Assembly: GCA_035314825.1 (NCBI GenBank) | Contig: DATFYX010000059.1 | Span: 27,811 to 91,810 of the forward strand | Length of the DNA stretch: 64,000 nucleotides | Source of the DNA: Candidatus Eremiobacteraceae bacterium | GTDB taxonomy: Bacteria; Vulcanimicrobiota; Vulcanimicrobiia; Eremiobacterales; Eremiobacteraceae | Direction of reading: 5' to 3' | In this document: piece by piece, positions 12,837 to 22,612 of the stretch | How the letters are laid out: each line of letters opens with the position of its first letter | Position numbering within the stretch: position 1 is the stretch's first letter | Notes under the pieces: model-generated | The model's input: the letters and a program-made list of their open reading frames with translations, nothing else | Database searches by the model: none | What the model was told of the DNA's origin: nothing | Translations under genes and position numbers: made by a program

Positions 12837-15800
12837 TGAGCTTCCTTATAGACCGGTTGCGACAGCGCTTCGCGCACGATGCGCTCTTGCTCGACCGCGT
12901 GCGCTCCAGGATAACCCTCGCTCGGGCTGGCCCGGTCCGGCCGTCCGACATAGCCGAAGGCGATGTTCTGCGGCGTGAGCCGTTCGCGCAGCCGGCGCGA
13001 GACGAACGCGCGCGCGCCCATGTTCTTTGGCTCCTCTTGGACCCACGCGACGGTGGTCAGCGACGGATACGACTTGACCAGCGCGAGCACGTCGTCGAGC
13101 GGGAACGGCTCGAGCAGTTCGACGCGCGCGAGCGCGAGGTCGGTGGCCGCCTGGCGCAGCGGATCGAGGCTCAAGTCGTAATAGATCTTGCCGCTGCACA
13201 GGATGAGGCGTTGGATCTTGGAGCGGTCGCGCACGTTGGGATCGTCGATGACGGCCCGGAAGCCGCGATCGGTGAAATCGGTCAGCGTCGAGCTGGCGGC
13301 CTTGAGACGCAGCAGACTCTTGGGCGTCATGACGACGAGCGGGCGCGCTTTGGCATTGAGCGCCTGATCGCGCAAGAGGTGGAAGTACTGCGCCGGCGTC
13401 GTCGGATCGGCGATGCGCAAGTTGTTGTCGCCTGCCAGTTGCAAGAATCGTTCCAAGCGCGCGCTCGAGTGCTCGGGTCCCGCGCCTTCGTAGCCGTGGG
13501 GCAGCAGAAGGGTGAGCCGCGGCGATTCGCCCCACTTGGCCTGCCCTGCCGAGATGAACTGGTCCATGATGATCTGCGCGCCATTGAAGAAATCGCCGAA
13601 CTGGGCCTCCCACAGCACCAGCGCATCGGGTGCCGCGGCGCTATAGCCGTATTCGAAACCGACGCACGCGTACTCGGACAGCGGGCTGTTGTGCACCTCG
13701 AACGACGCGCGCGCTCCGCCAAGGTGCTGCAACGGGGCATAGCTCTCGCCGGTCTTGGGGTCGTGCAGCACGATGTGGCGGTGGCTGAACGTGCCGCGCT
13801 CGGTGTCTTGGCCGGTGAGGCGCACCGGTGTGCCGCTTTGCAGCAAGGAGCCGAACGCGAACGCCTCGCCCAGCGCCCAGTCGATGTCCCCGCCGGGCGC
13901 GAGCGCGCTGCGCCGCCGTTCGAGCTGTCGCGCCAATTTTGGATGGACCGTGAATCCGTCGGGCACCGCCAGCAGCTGGTCGTTGAGCTTGCGCAGCGCC
14001 TCGGCTGGCACGCGGGTGTCCATCGGTGCAGCATCGGATGCGCCGTTCTTGCCCGGCTCGACGGCCGGTTGGCGCTGCTGCGCGCCCTTGACGGCCGCAT
14101 GCGCGCCCTCGATGCGCCGCTGCGCATCCTCGACCAGTCTTGTGGCGTCGTCCTCGGAGATGATCCCGCGCTCGATCAGCCTGCGCGCGAAGATCTCGCG
14201 CACCGTCGGATGGTTCTTGATGCGTTCGTACATGATCGGCTGCGTGTACGCCGGTTCATCGGTCTCGTTGTGCCCGAAGCGGCGATAGCCGACCAAGTCG
14301 ATCAGGATGTCGCGCTTGAACTGTTTGCGGAAGGAGACGCACAGACGCACCGCGGCGATGCAGGCCTCGACGTCGTCTGCGTTGACGTGGATGATGGGGA
14401 TGTCGAAGCCTTTGGCGAGATCGCTCGCGTAGCGCGTCGAGCGGCCTTCGCCCGGCGTCGTCGTGAATCCGATCTGGTTGTTCGCGATGATGTGGATCGT
14501 GCCGCCGGTCGTATAGCCGGGCAGCGACTGCATGTTGAGCACCTCGGCGACGACGCCTTGCGCAGGAAATGCCGCATCGCCGTGGATGAGCAGCGCGGCG
14601 GCCTTTTGCGCGTCGACGACCGCGATGTTGTGCGTGCGATCGGTCTGCGCGGCGCGCGTGCGCCCCTCGACGACCGGATCGACGGCCTCGAGGTGGCTCG
14701 GGTTCGATGCCAGGACGACGCGCACGTTCTTGCCTGCCGGGGACTGGCGCACGCCCTGCGCTCCCTGGTGATACTTGACGTCGCCGGTCACGTCGCCCGG
14801 CAGATCGCTGTCGCCGCGCTTCTCCGCGACCTCGAACTCGCGCAGCGCCTCCTCGAACGGCTTGCCGACGACGTGCGTGATCACCGCCAGCCGCCCGCGG
14901 TGCGCCATGCCGAGGTCGACTTCGCTGACGCCGTCCGCAGCCAGTTCGTCGGCAGCCTCTTCCAACATCGGGATCATCACGTCGAGGCCCTCGATGGAGA
15001 ACGTCTTTTGGCCGAGGAACGACTTGCGCAGATAGCGCTCGAAGGTCTCGACGCTGCTGAGCGCGCCGAGCAGGCGCAGCGCCAGCTCGCGCGTGAGCGG
15101 TTGCCGGTGCGCACCGGATTCGATCTGCTCGCGCAGCCAGCCGCGCTCCTCGTGGCGCGAGATATGCTCCATCTGATAGGCGATGGTGCCGCAATAGGTC
15201 TCGCGCAGGCGCGGCAGCAGCTCGGCGAGATTGTTCCCCGGCAGGTGGATGCGCAGCACCGAGGCGGGGACCGACTCCATCAGCGGCAGCGTGAGGCCCA
15301 GACTCGCGGGGTCGAGCGCCGGATCGCCCTCGGGCGGCTCGCCCAACGGATCGAGCATGGCGGCGGTGTGGCCGAACGTGCGGTAGCGTGCGACTAACGA
15401 CGCGCCCGCGGTCGCGGCGCGCAGCAGGTCTAACGGCGCTGCGGGCGCGGCCTGCACGCCGGGGGCGCGCGTCTCGATCTTGGAAACCGTGGCGGGCCTG
15501 GGAAGCCCCAAGCTCGTGAAGAGCGCGTCGTAGAATCCATCCGCGCCATTGAGCAGTTCTTCGATGCGTCGCAGGAACTCGCCGGATTGCGCGCCTTGGA
15601 TGATGCGATGATCGTACGTGCTGGTGAGCGTCATGACTTTGGCGACGCCCATCGCGCGCAGCGAAGACTCGGGCACGGATGCAAGACCCGGCGGATAACC
15701 GATCGCGCCCGTGGCGATGATCGCGCCCTGGCCAGCCGTGAGGCGTGGAACCGATGCGATTGTGCCGATGCCGCCCGGGTTGGTGAGCGTGATGCTCGTG

Positions 15801-16807
15801 CCCGCCAGATCGCCGGGCATGAGCTGGCCGGAGCGCGCCTTTGCGACGAGCGCTTCGTACGTCTTGTGGAACGCCGCGAAATCAAGTTTGTCGGCATCGC
15901 GGATGACGGGCACGACCAAGAAGCGGCTGCCGTCTTTACGCGTCATATCGACGGCCAGGCCGAGGTTGCACGCTTGGTCGACGCGCGCCGGCTGGTCGCC
16001 CTCACGCCGGAACGCAGCGGTCATCACCGGCACCTGATGGGTCGCGAGCGCGATCGCGAAACCGATGACGTGCGTGAACGAGACTTTTTCGTCGCGGCCC
16101 GCGGTGCGCAGCGCAGCGTTGAGATCGCGCCGGCGCACCTCGAGCGTATCGACCGCGATGGTGCGGAAGCTCGTCGCCGTCGGGATGCGCAGGCTCTCTT
16201 CCATATAGCCCACGAGCGCCGCGGCCGGTCCTTTGAGCGGCACGATGTTTGGAGCGGTCGAATTCACTGGACTCTCGGGAGGGGATGGAGCGTTCGAATT
16301 CATTCGACCGTCCGCCACGTCGCCCGCTGCGGATGGAGCGGTCGAATTCATTCGACCGTCCACGGCTTGACCGTCCACGTCCGCGCGCCGCACGATGCCG
16401 CCTGGTCCGCTGCCCGCAAGCGCGTGGAGCTCTATGCCGCGCAGCGCTGCCGCGCGCTTCGCGAGCGGCGATGCGGCGACGCCGGCAGATGATTGCGCGC
16501 GCGGTAGCGTAGGAGTCGCGACGGCGGTACGGACCTGTTCGACGGCCGGAGCGCTCTTGCCGGAAGAATCGATCTCAGCGAGCGGACCGCCGACTTTGAC
16601 GGTCGCCCCTTCGTCGGCGACGATCTTGACGATCACGCCGGCGGCAGGCGCCGGCACTTCGACGTCGACTTTGTCGGTCGTGACGTCCACGAGAGGTTCG
16701 CCGCTCTTCACGCTATCGCCGACGTGCTTGCGCCAGCTGGTGACGGTGCCTTCAGCTACCGATTCGCCCAGCTCCGGCAGGGTCACGATCACGCGATTAT
16801 CAGGCAC
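12833..16807 (-). CDS. kgd: 2-oxoglutarate dehydrogenase: lipoyl-E2-E1 fusion (Kgd/OdhA-like)
   Basis: A 1324-residue protein joining E2 and E1 of the 2-oxoglutarate dehydrogenase complex. Residues 1-80 are a lipoyl domain (lipoyl Lys46 in TTDKVDVEV), 110-147 an E3-binding domain, about 149-187 a linker, 190-430 the succinyltransferase core with STYDHRIIQG (His400), and about 465-1324 the thiamine-diphosphate E1 (YCGTIAYQMEHI, VQEEPKNMGA). The E2 core and E1 closely resemble mycobacterial Kgd and corynebacterial OdhA, which lack the lipoyl and E3-binding domains seen here. The linker is encoded by three palindromic repeats (DGRMNSTAP, DGRMNSNAP and VNSTAP). It starts with GTG at 16807 with only a weak ribosome site and is coupled to lpdA by GTGA. 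Confidence 0.93.
16251..16270. repeat. Palindromic repeat type 1, partial copy in kgd linker
   Basis: The left half (GGAGCGGTCGAATTCA) is intact and the right arm has decayed. It encodes VNSTAP in the E2 linker on the minus strand. It is the oldest-looking of the three linker copies. Confidence 0.7.
16287..16313. repeat. Palindromic repeat type 1 in kgd linker, second copy
   Basis: A full 27-bp unit with one mismatch in the left arm (CGTTCGAAT). It reads DGRMNSNAP in the kgd frame and adds no stop codon. Confidence 0.85.
16335..16361. repeat. Palindromic repeat type 1 in kgd linker, third copy
   Basis: A perfect unit, identical over 27 bp to the copy inside the cobalamin riboswitch at 38924-38950. 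It encodes DGRMNSTAP in the kgd linker. Confidence 0.9.
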
Positions 16808-16867
16808 AGCGTACGGGTTCGCCCCTGCCCAAGCCGACCCTGGCGCGGCCTGCGACCAAAGGCGGAC

Positions 16868-17686
16868 CTAGGCGTTGAGGTGACCGCGCATAACGCGCAT
16901 CCATGACGCCATCCTGGCATCGGCGTGCGCGCTATCATGTGTTCCGCGTCGCGTGTACAGCACGATGACAAAGCGGCGCCCATCCGCCGTCTGTAAGATC
17001 CCCGCGTCGTGGTTCACTGCGCTCGTCACGCCGGTCTTATGCATGAATCGATCGCCGCGCGCCACGCCGGCCGCAAGCTTCGCGCCGTCGGTACAGCGCA
17101 CCAGCAACGCACGTTGCTCGACCGCGCCCGGAACCGCATCGTCTGCGATCAGCCGCAGCAGCTGCGCGGTCTCGGACGGCCGCATCGAATTGCGCTCGCC
17201 GACGTCCAGACCCTCGACCAGCGGCTCCGAGCCCGACAACTTGCGACCCAGGCGGAACCGTGCGAGACCGAGCGCGCGCATCGCCGAGGTGACCCGTTCG
17301 CGGTCGAGCACGTCGATGAGCTGATTGGTCGCGATGTTATCGGAGCGCTCGATCATGAGCGCGACCAGCTCGCTCACGCTCGCCTGCGCGCCTTCGACCA
17401 GCGGGCTCGGCTCGGGGTTGGCCGTGATATTGGATCGCGCGACGATGATCGGATCGTCAGGAGACAGCGACCCCGAAGCAAATCGGTTAGAGGCCTCGGC
17501 CATGAGCGCGAGCTTGACGATGCTCGCGGGATAGATGTCCTCGTCCGCGCGCCAATGAGCGCTGCTGCCGCGATCCACATCGATGACAACCGCGGCTGCG
17601 TCGTCGCGCAGCTCCGACGCCTCCAACGCGTCGGCCACGGCGCGCGAAAGCGTGTCCTCATCCGGCGCGCGCGGCGCGACGCTCAA
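16868..17686 (-). CDS. Class A beta-lactamase-fold serine hydrolase
   Basis: A 272-residue protein with the serine beta-lactamase/PBP fold: the nucleophile motif SIVK (YPASIVKLAL), SDN (ERSDNIATN) and KTG (HKTGVTSAVNHD). The omega-loop region reads GERNSMRPSET and lacks the ExxxN arrangement of true class A beta-lactamases, so efficient beta-lactam hydrolysis is doubtful. It may be a peptidase or a wall-related hydrolase. With the TTG start at 17686, which overlaps the upstream stop as TTGA, the protein has no signal peptide. That is odd for this fold, which normally acts outside the cytoplasm. No better start exists, because the frame upstream is only a shadow of the secreted-protein gene. 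A frameshift separating it from that exported neighbour is possible. Confidence 0.72.
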   Translation of the reverse strand: MSVAPRAPDEDTLSRAVADALEASELRDDAAAVVIDVDRGSSAHWRADEDIYPASIVKLALMAEASNRFASGSLSPDDPIIVARSNITANPEPSPLVEGAQASVSELVALMIERSDNIATNQLIDVLDRERVTSAMRALGLARFRLGRKLSGSEPLVEGLDVGERNSMRPSETAQLLRLIADDAVPGAVEQRALLVRCTDGAKLAAGVARGDRFMHKTGVTSAVNHDAGILQTADGRRFVIVLYTRRGTHDSAHADARMASWMRVMRGHLNA

Positions 17687-18495
17687 CTTTGCGGTTTCGG
17701 TGTGACCGGAGTGCCGTCGTAGGTGTCGGAGAAGATCACACCGATGTGAAGGAACATCACCGTCGTCGACCAGCGCACCTTGCCCGTGTAGTGCTGGACG
17801 CCGGGCAGCCCTGCGGTCGTATCGAACTCGGCCGTGCCGGCCAAATCCATGGTCGAGACTTTGAAGCCATGATCGAGCATGTCTTTGTTCGGCGTCATCG
17901 GGCCCGTGCCGGTCACATCGATGATGGCGATGCGATGCCCCGCGCGGTCCTCGAAGTGATCGACCTTGTCGACGTACGTCATCGGCCCGTCGGCGAAATC
18001 GCGTTCGACCTTGATGTGGCGCGAGAACGTCCACTGCTGGCCGGGCGCGAGCGGGATATCAGGCAGTTGGTCGAGCGCGCCGTCGCCTGCGTCCTCGAGC
18101 ATGGCCTGCGGCGGCGTGGTCACGCCGTCCGTCGCAATGGTGCCGTCATAGGTCGACGTGCGCACCTTGCTGTCAGTCTCCTTAGGGTGGTCGCCGCCGA
18201 AACGGCGCGTGTTCGTCTCCGCGATGTCGATCGCCCCGGCGTCTTTGACGACGATGACCTGGTCGCGGTCTTCGAGGATCGTCTGGTCATCGGCCCGGCC
18301 GCCGGCCATGGCCTTATAGGTCTTGGGGATGTCGAATGTGATGAGGTGCACGAGTTTCTGCGAGCGCACGTAGCGCCCGGGCGTCAGATGCAGCGCGAAC
18401 GCCACGGCGTCGTCGGCGCGGGCCGGCAAGGAGAGGACCAGCAGCCCGCCGAGGAGGCAGAGCGCGCGCAGGGACCGCCCGGAACGCCGCCGCAC
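17683..18495 (-). CDS. Secreted protein of unknown function
   Basis: A 270-residue protein beginning with a clear signal peptide (MRRRSGRSLRALCLLGGLLVLSLPARA) when started at GTG 18495. The mature part has PLAPGQQWTFSRHIKVE, IDVTGTGPMT and LAGTAEFDTTAGLPGVQHY. Similar elements occur in the secreted protein at 22613-23455, so the two may be distant relatives. I do not recognise a characterised family. The stop overlaps the beta-lactamase-fold gene (TTGA), indicating coupled expression. The start is 24 bp from the divergent gene at 18520. An alternative ATG 14 codons upstream would overlap that gene and move the signal peptide away from the N-terminus. Confidence 0.65.
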   Translation of the reverse strand: MRRRSGRSLRALCLLGGLLVLSLPARADDAVAFALHLTPGRYVRSQKLVHLITFDIPKTYKAMAGGRADDQTILEDRDQVIVVKDAGAIDIAETNTRRFGGDHPKETDSKVRTSTYDGTIATDGVTTPPQAMLEDAGDGALDQLPDIPLAPGQQWTFSRHIKVERDFADGPMTYVDKVDHFEDRAGHRIAIIDVTGTGPMTPNKDMLDHGFKVSTMDLAGTAEFDTTAGLPGVQHYTGKVRWSTTVMFLHIGVIFSDTYDGTPVTPKPQS

Positions 18496-18519
18496 ATCAG
18501 GTTCGTGTCTCAGATCAAG

Positions 18520-20799
18520 ATGATGTCGTCCCATCGTACGCGCGTGTTCAGCGCCCGCCTCTGGTTTACCGCCTGCGCGTGCGCGCTGGCGATCGGCGCG
18601 GTCCGCGCGGATGAGCCGCCTGCCATCAGCATCGACAACGATGGCACCTTCGCGTTCCGCGCCGCGACGTTCGTGCAGCCGGCGGGCTGGCCGCTCATCA
18701 CTGGCGCGCAGCGCGCAAGCGAGCATATCGGCCCGGGCGTGGAGTTCGAGCGCTGGCGGCTGTCGAGCGCGGCGGGGCCGCTCACGCTGTCCATCGCGCG
18801 CGTCGACTTGCGCGACCCGCGCGTCGCGCTTGCCGTGGGCACGCGTTATGACCGCATCGTCGGGCCCGGCGAACCGCTCTCGACGATGGCGGACCGGCGC
18901 GCCGCCGAGATCGGCATCAATGCGGACTACTTCGACATCAGCGGTGGCGGCGAGCCGACGAATCTCGTGCTGGCGAACGGCATCGTGCAGCACGCGCCCA
19001 ACGGCCGCGCCGTGCTGCTGGTCGGTGACGGCAACCTTATCGCGATGGGCCCGGTGACGTGGAAGATGCAGCTCATCGCAGCGAACGGCACGAGCATGAA
19101 CGTCGACGCCATCAACGATTGGACCCACGGCTCGCGTTTGATGCTGTTCACGCAATCCTTCGGCATGCCCGGGCAGGCCGATGCCGCGGCGGAGCTCTCG
19201 CTCGCGCCGACCGCCGACGGCCGCTATCAAGTGCTGCGCAGCGAGAGCGACGCGCTGACATTCCTACCGCTGCGCCCGAGCGATCTCGGCGTTGCCGCGC
19301 GCGGCGACGCGGCGGTGACGCTGCTGCAGCAGTTCCACGAGGGCGACGTCGTGACGCTGACGCAGACGCTTGCGCCGCAGCTTCCCGGAATGCGCGAGGG
19401 CGTCGGGGGCGGCCCGCTGTTGCTGCGCGACGGAGCGCTCTACGACGATCCGGATTCGCCGTCGCCCGAGGAGCGCGACGTGCGTTACCCGTTGACCGGC
19501 GCCGGAACGTCGGCGGACGGCGCGACGCTGTGGCTGGTCACGGTTGACGGGCGCGCGCCGGCGCGGTCGGTGGGGATCACGCGTCCGATGTTCGCGTCGT
19601 TGTTCAGCGCATTAGGCGCGGCGACCGCGATGGCGTTCGACAGCGGGGGTTCCACGGAGATGGTCGCGCGCCGGCTGGGCGATCCCCACGTGAGCGTCGC
19701 CAACGTGCCGTCGGACGGCCGCGAACGATCGGTCGCGGACGGCCTGTTCGTGCTCAACTCGGCGACGCCGGGGCCGCCGCAGACGCTGGTGCTGCGCGCA
19801 CCTGCGCCGGCGGTGCTGGCCGGCAGCCACATCGCGGTCGCAGCGCAAAGCGTCGACGCGAACGATCAACCGGTGCCCACCGATGGCGCGGTCGCATACT
19901 CCGTCTCGCCGGCGTCGGCGGCCGTTATCAGCCCGCAGGGCATGTTCACGGCGCGTGCCGCTGGCGGTGTCACGGTGACCGCTCGCAGCGCTCAGGCGAG
20001 CGGCGAGCTGCACCTCGATGTCGTCTCGCGCGTCGACGAGCTGCGCATCGCCGGCGTGCAGCGCGTATATCCCCCAGGAGCGACCTTTGCGCTCTCGGTG
20101 CAGGCCGCACGCGCGGACGGCTCTGCGATCGCGATCGATCCAGATGCCATCGCGTGGTCGAGTTCCGGCGACGGCGGCAGCGTTGACGCCCAGGGGGCGT
20201 TCAAGAGCTCCGGCGTGCCCTCGCGCGCAGACGTCGTCGCGCGCGCGGGCGGAGCACGCGCAACGGCGACATTGCTGATCGGTGCCCACGAGGTGGGTCT
20301 CGGCGGTGCGATGCTGCCGGGCGACGGTGCTGGGCGCTGGCACTTGACGACCGTGCCCAAAGATCTCGCCGCGGCGTTGGATGCGGCCAAGGCGCCTGAC
20401 GGTTCCCCGGCTCTTCACTTGAGTTTCGATTTCGGAGATCAGCGCGCGACACGCGCGGCCTTCATCGAAAACGACGTGCCGCTGCCCGGTGAGCCGCTTG
20501 TCGTGAGCGTGGATGCGTACGGCGACGGCAGCGGCGCGTGGCTGCGCATCGGATATCGCAACGGCGACGGCGTCAGCGACAGCATGACGCTGGCGCGCCA
20601 CATCACGTGGAAGGGTTGGCGCAACGTGCGCGCCGAGGTGCCGCCCCAAGCGCGCTGGCCGATCGCGCTGACCAAGATCTATCTAGTGGCGCCCCCCTCG
20701 GAGCACTACGCCGGCGACCTGTGGCTGCGCGACCTGGGTGTCTGGTACGCCGGGCCGCGTCCGCCCGGAAGCGTCGCGCTCACGCGCGCGCGCGATTGA
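18520..20799 (+). CDS. Secreted phosphodiester glycosidase-like protein with Ig-like repeats
   Basis: A 759-residue exported protein. The signal peptide (VFSARLWFTACACALAIGAVRA) follows two adjacent Met codons. A NAGPA/DUF2233-type phosphodiester glycosidase domain covers about residues 60-410, with INADYFDISGGGEPTNLVL, GVGGGPLLLRDGALY, and the conserved end AMAFDSGGSTEMVARRLG. Two BIG2-like Ig domains follow (SPASAAVISPQGMFTARAAG and AIAWSSSGDGGSVDAQGAF), then a beta-sandwich domain. Relatives act on surface glycans or phosphodiester-linked sugars; the substrate here is unknown. It overlaps the convergent dehydrogenase gene by 20 bp. The glycosidase assignment rests on motif pattern alone. 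Confidence 0.8.
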   Translation: MMSSHRTRVFSARLWFTACACALAIGAVRADEPPAISIDNDGTFAFRAATFVQPAGWPLITGAQRASEHIGPGVEFERWRLSSAAGPLTLSIARVDLRDPRVALAVGTRYDRIVGPGEPLSTMADRRAAEIGINADYFDISGGGEPTNLVLANGIVQHAPNGRAVLLVGDGNLIAMGPVTWKMQLIAANGTSMNVDAINDWTHGSRLMLFTQSFGMPGQADAAAELSLAPTADGRYQVLRSESDALTFLPLRPSDLGVAARGDAAVTLLQQFHEGDVVTLTQTLAPQLPGMREGVGGGPLLLRDGALYDDPDSPSPEERDVRYPLTGAGTSADGATLWLVTVDGRAPARSVGITRPMFASLFSALGAATAMAFDSGGSTEMVARRLGDPHVSVANVPSDGRERSVADGLFVLNSATPGPPQTLVLRAPAPAVLAGSHIAVAAQSVDANDQPVPTDGAVAYSVSPASAAVISPQGMFTARAAGGVTVTARSAQASGELHLDVVSRVDELRIAGVQRVYPPGATFALSVQAARADGSAIAIDPDAIAWSSSGDGGSVDAQGAFKSSGVPSRADVVARAGGARATATLLIGAHEVGLGGAMLPGDGAGRWHLTTVPKDLAAALDAAKAPDGSPALHLSFDFGDQRATRAAFIENDVPLPGEPLVVSVDAYGDGSGAWLRIGYRNGDGVSDSMTLARHITWKGWRNVRAEVPPQARWPIALTKIYLVAPPSEHYAGDLWLRDLGVWYAGPRPPGSVALTRARD

Positions 20800-21748
20800 A
20801 CGCCGGCGCGTTGGCCGCGTAGCGCGGCGCCTCGCCGCGCGCGTAGCGCCGCACGTTCTCGGCGACCTCGCGCGCGATGCCCTCATACGAAAGATCGGTC
20901 ACGCCTGCGACGTGCGGCGTCGCGATGACGTTGAGCGCGAGCACAGGATGCGAAGGGCCGATCGGCTCGCCCTCGATCACGTCCAGGCCCGCGCCGGCCA
21001 CCCGTCCGGCGCGCAATGCGTCGGCAAGCGCGGCATGATCGACGAATCCGCCGCGCGCCACGTTGATGAAGAACGCGCCCGGTTTCATCGCGTCGAAGAC
21101 GGTCCGGTCGAACATGTGGTGGGCGTCCGGCTCATAGCGCGCGGTGATGACGACGAAATCTGCACAGGCCACCGCATCCTTCAGCTCTGCGAGGCCGTAG
21201 ACGTGTTCGAACGCGGCTCCGGCGGGCGCTTGGCCGCCGATATTCTTGCGGACGGCGATCGCGCGCATGCCGAGCGCTTGCAGACGAAGCGCTAACGCGC
21301 CGCCGGCGGACCCGATGCCGACGATGCAGGCGGTCTTGCCCGCGAGCGCTGTTCCGGCAGGTTCGCCGAGCTGCCCGTTGCGCAGCGTCTGCTCGGCCTG
21401 CGGCAGCCTGCGCGCCAGCGCCAGCATCAGCAGCAGCGCGTGTTCGGCCACCGACTCGGCATTGCCGGTGCCGCCGCTCGGTATGCGCGCGACCCAAACG
21501 CCGGCACGCGTGGCAGCCTCGACGTCAACCGTCTCCAGGCCGACGCCGAACTGCTGGATCAGGCCGAACGTGCCCGCGTCGATGACGCGCGCGTCGATCT
21601 GCGCCATGTAGGGTACGACGACGTCGACGCCGGGCAGGCGCTCGACGACGCGCGAGGGCGCCGTCGCCTCGATCGCATGCTCGGGCAGCAGGCGCGATAG
21701 CCGACGCCGTGCTTCCGAGTAGCCTTCATCGCAGAAGAGGATCTTCAA
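20780..21748 (-). CDS. D-isomer-specific 2-hydroxyacid dehydrogenase
   Basis: A 322-residue NAD(P)-dependent dehydrogenase of the phosphoglycerate/formate dehydrogenase superfamily. It has the nucleotide-binding GIGSAGGALALRLQALGM, NVARGGFVDHAAL, the catalytic-arginine region ITARYEPDAHHMF and the catalytic-histidine motif TPHVAGVTD. The substrate cannot be read from the sequence. The start is TTG at 21748, overlapping the panB stop (TTGA). The adjacent panB makes a ketopantoate reductase-like role conceivable, but PanE belongs to another fold, so this is speculation. The 3' end overlaps the convergent glycosidase-like gene by 20 bp. Confidence 0.85.
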   Translation of the reverse strand: MKILFCDEGYSEARRRLSRLLPEHAIEATAPSRVVERLPGVDVVVPYMAQIDARVIDAGTFGLIQQFGVGLETVDVEAATRAGVWVARIPSGGTGNAESVAEHALLLMLALARRLPQAEQTLRNGQLGEPAGTALAGKTACIVGIGSAGGALALRLQALGMRAIAVRKNIGGQAPAGAAFEHVYGLAELKDAVACADFVVITARYEPDAHHMFDRTVFDAMKPGAFFINVARGGFVDHAALADALRAGRVAGAGLDVIEGEPIGPSHPVLALNVIATPHVAGVTDLSYEGIAREVAENVRRYARGEAPRYAANAPAFNRARA

Positions 21749-22590
21749 ACGCGCCGGCCGGCGAGGAACTCCCTGGCGTCAGTCTCCGGCATGTGATACG
21801 TCTCGGCGTCGGATGGAAACGCGCCGGAGCGGATGTCGTCGAAGAAATGTTCGACCGCCGCGGTCGCTTCATCGCCTAGATCTGCATAACGCCGCACGAA
21901 TTTCGGCGGTGTGCCGGCGCTCAAGCCGAGCACGTCGTGGAAGACGAGCACTTGACCGTCGCAGCTCGGGCCCGCGCCGATGCCGATCGTCGGTATCGGG
22001 ATCGCGCGGGTCACTTCGGCGGCGACGACGTCCGGGATGCCCTCGAGCACGATCGCGAACGCGCCTGCCTCGGCGAGCAGGCGCGCGTCTTCCACAAGCT
22101 CGGCCGCGGCCTGTGCGAGCTTGGCCTGCACCTTGAAACCGCCCATCGCGTGGACGGATTGCGGTGTCAGGCCGAGGTGGCCCATGACCGGGATCTCGGC
22201 CGCGAGGATCGCCTCGACCATCGGCAGCCGTTTGCGCCCGCCCTCCAGCTTGACCGCGCCCGCGCCTCCTTCGACGATGAAACGCGCCGCGTTGCGCACG
22301 CTGTCCGCCGTCGACAGATGATAGCTCAGCCAGGGCATGTCGCCGACGACGAGCGCGTTCGGTTTGACGCGAGCGACGGCTGCGGTGTGGCGCACCATGA
22401 TGTCGACGGTGACAGAGAGCGTGTCGTCGTAGCCGAGCACGGCGTTGCCGAGCGAGTCGCCGACGAGGATGATGTCGGCGCCGGCGCGATCGGCGATGCG
22501 CGCCGAGGGCGCGTCGTAGGCGGTGATGACGGCGAGCTTCTTGCCGCCCTTGCGGGCGCGGATCGCCGGCGCGGTGATCTTGTCTGGCAT
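21745..22590 (-). CDS. panB: 3-methyl-2-oxobutanoate hydroxymethyltransferase
   Basis: A 281-residue TIM-barrel enzyme that makes ketopantoate from 2-oxoisovalerate and methylene-tetrahydrofolate, the first step of pantothenate (CoA) synthesis. Diagnostic motifs are ITAYDAPSARIADRAG, ILVGDSLGNAVLGYDDTL, the metal-binding GDMPWLSY, and VKLEGG. Length is typical (about 265-285). The ATG at 22590 lies 22 nt after the stop of the secreted-protein gene upstream on the same strand, and its stop overlaps the following dehydrogenase. No panC or panD is in the window. Confidence 0.95.
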   Translation of the reverse strand: MPDKITAPAIRARKGGKKLAVITAYDAPSARIADRAGADIILVGDSLGNAVLGYDDTLSVTVDIMVRHTAAVARVKPNALVVGDMPWLSYHLSTADSVRNAARFIVEGGAGAVKLEGGRKRLPMVEAILAAEIPVMGHLGLTPQSVHAMGGFKVQAKLAQAAAELVEDARLLAEAGAFAIVLEGIPDVVAAEVTRAIPIPTIGIGAGPSCDGQVLVFHDVLGLSAGTPPKFVRRYADLGDEATAAVEHFFDDIRSGAFPSDAETYHMPETDAREFLAGRRV

Positions 22591-22612
22591 GGCGTCCCCG
22601 ATGTGTCCGGAC

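Noticed and set aside
12857..15397. 846-codon open frame opposite kgd
   Set aside because: Shadow of the third-position bias of kgd; no recognisable domain.
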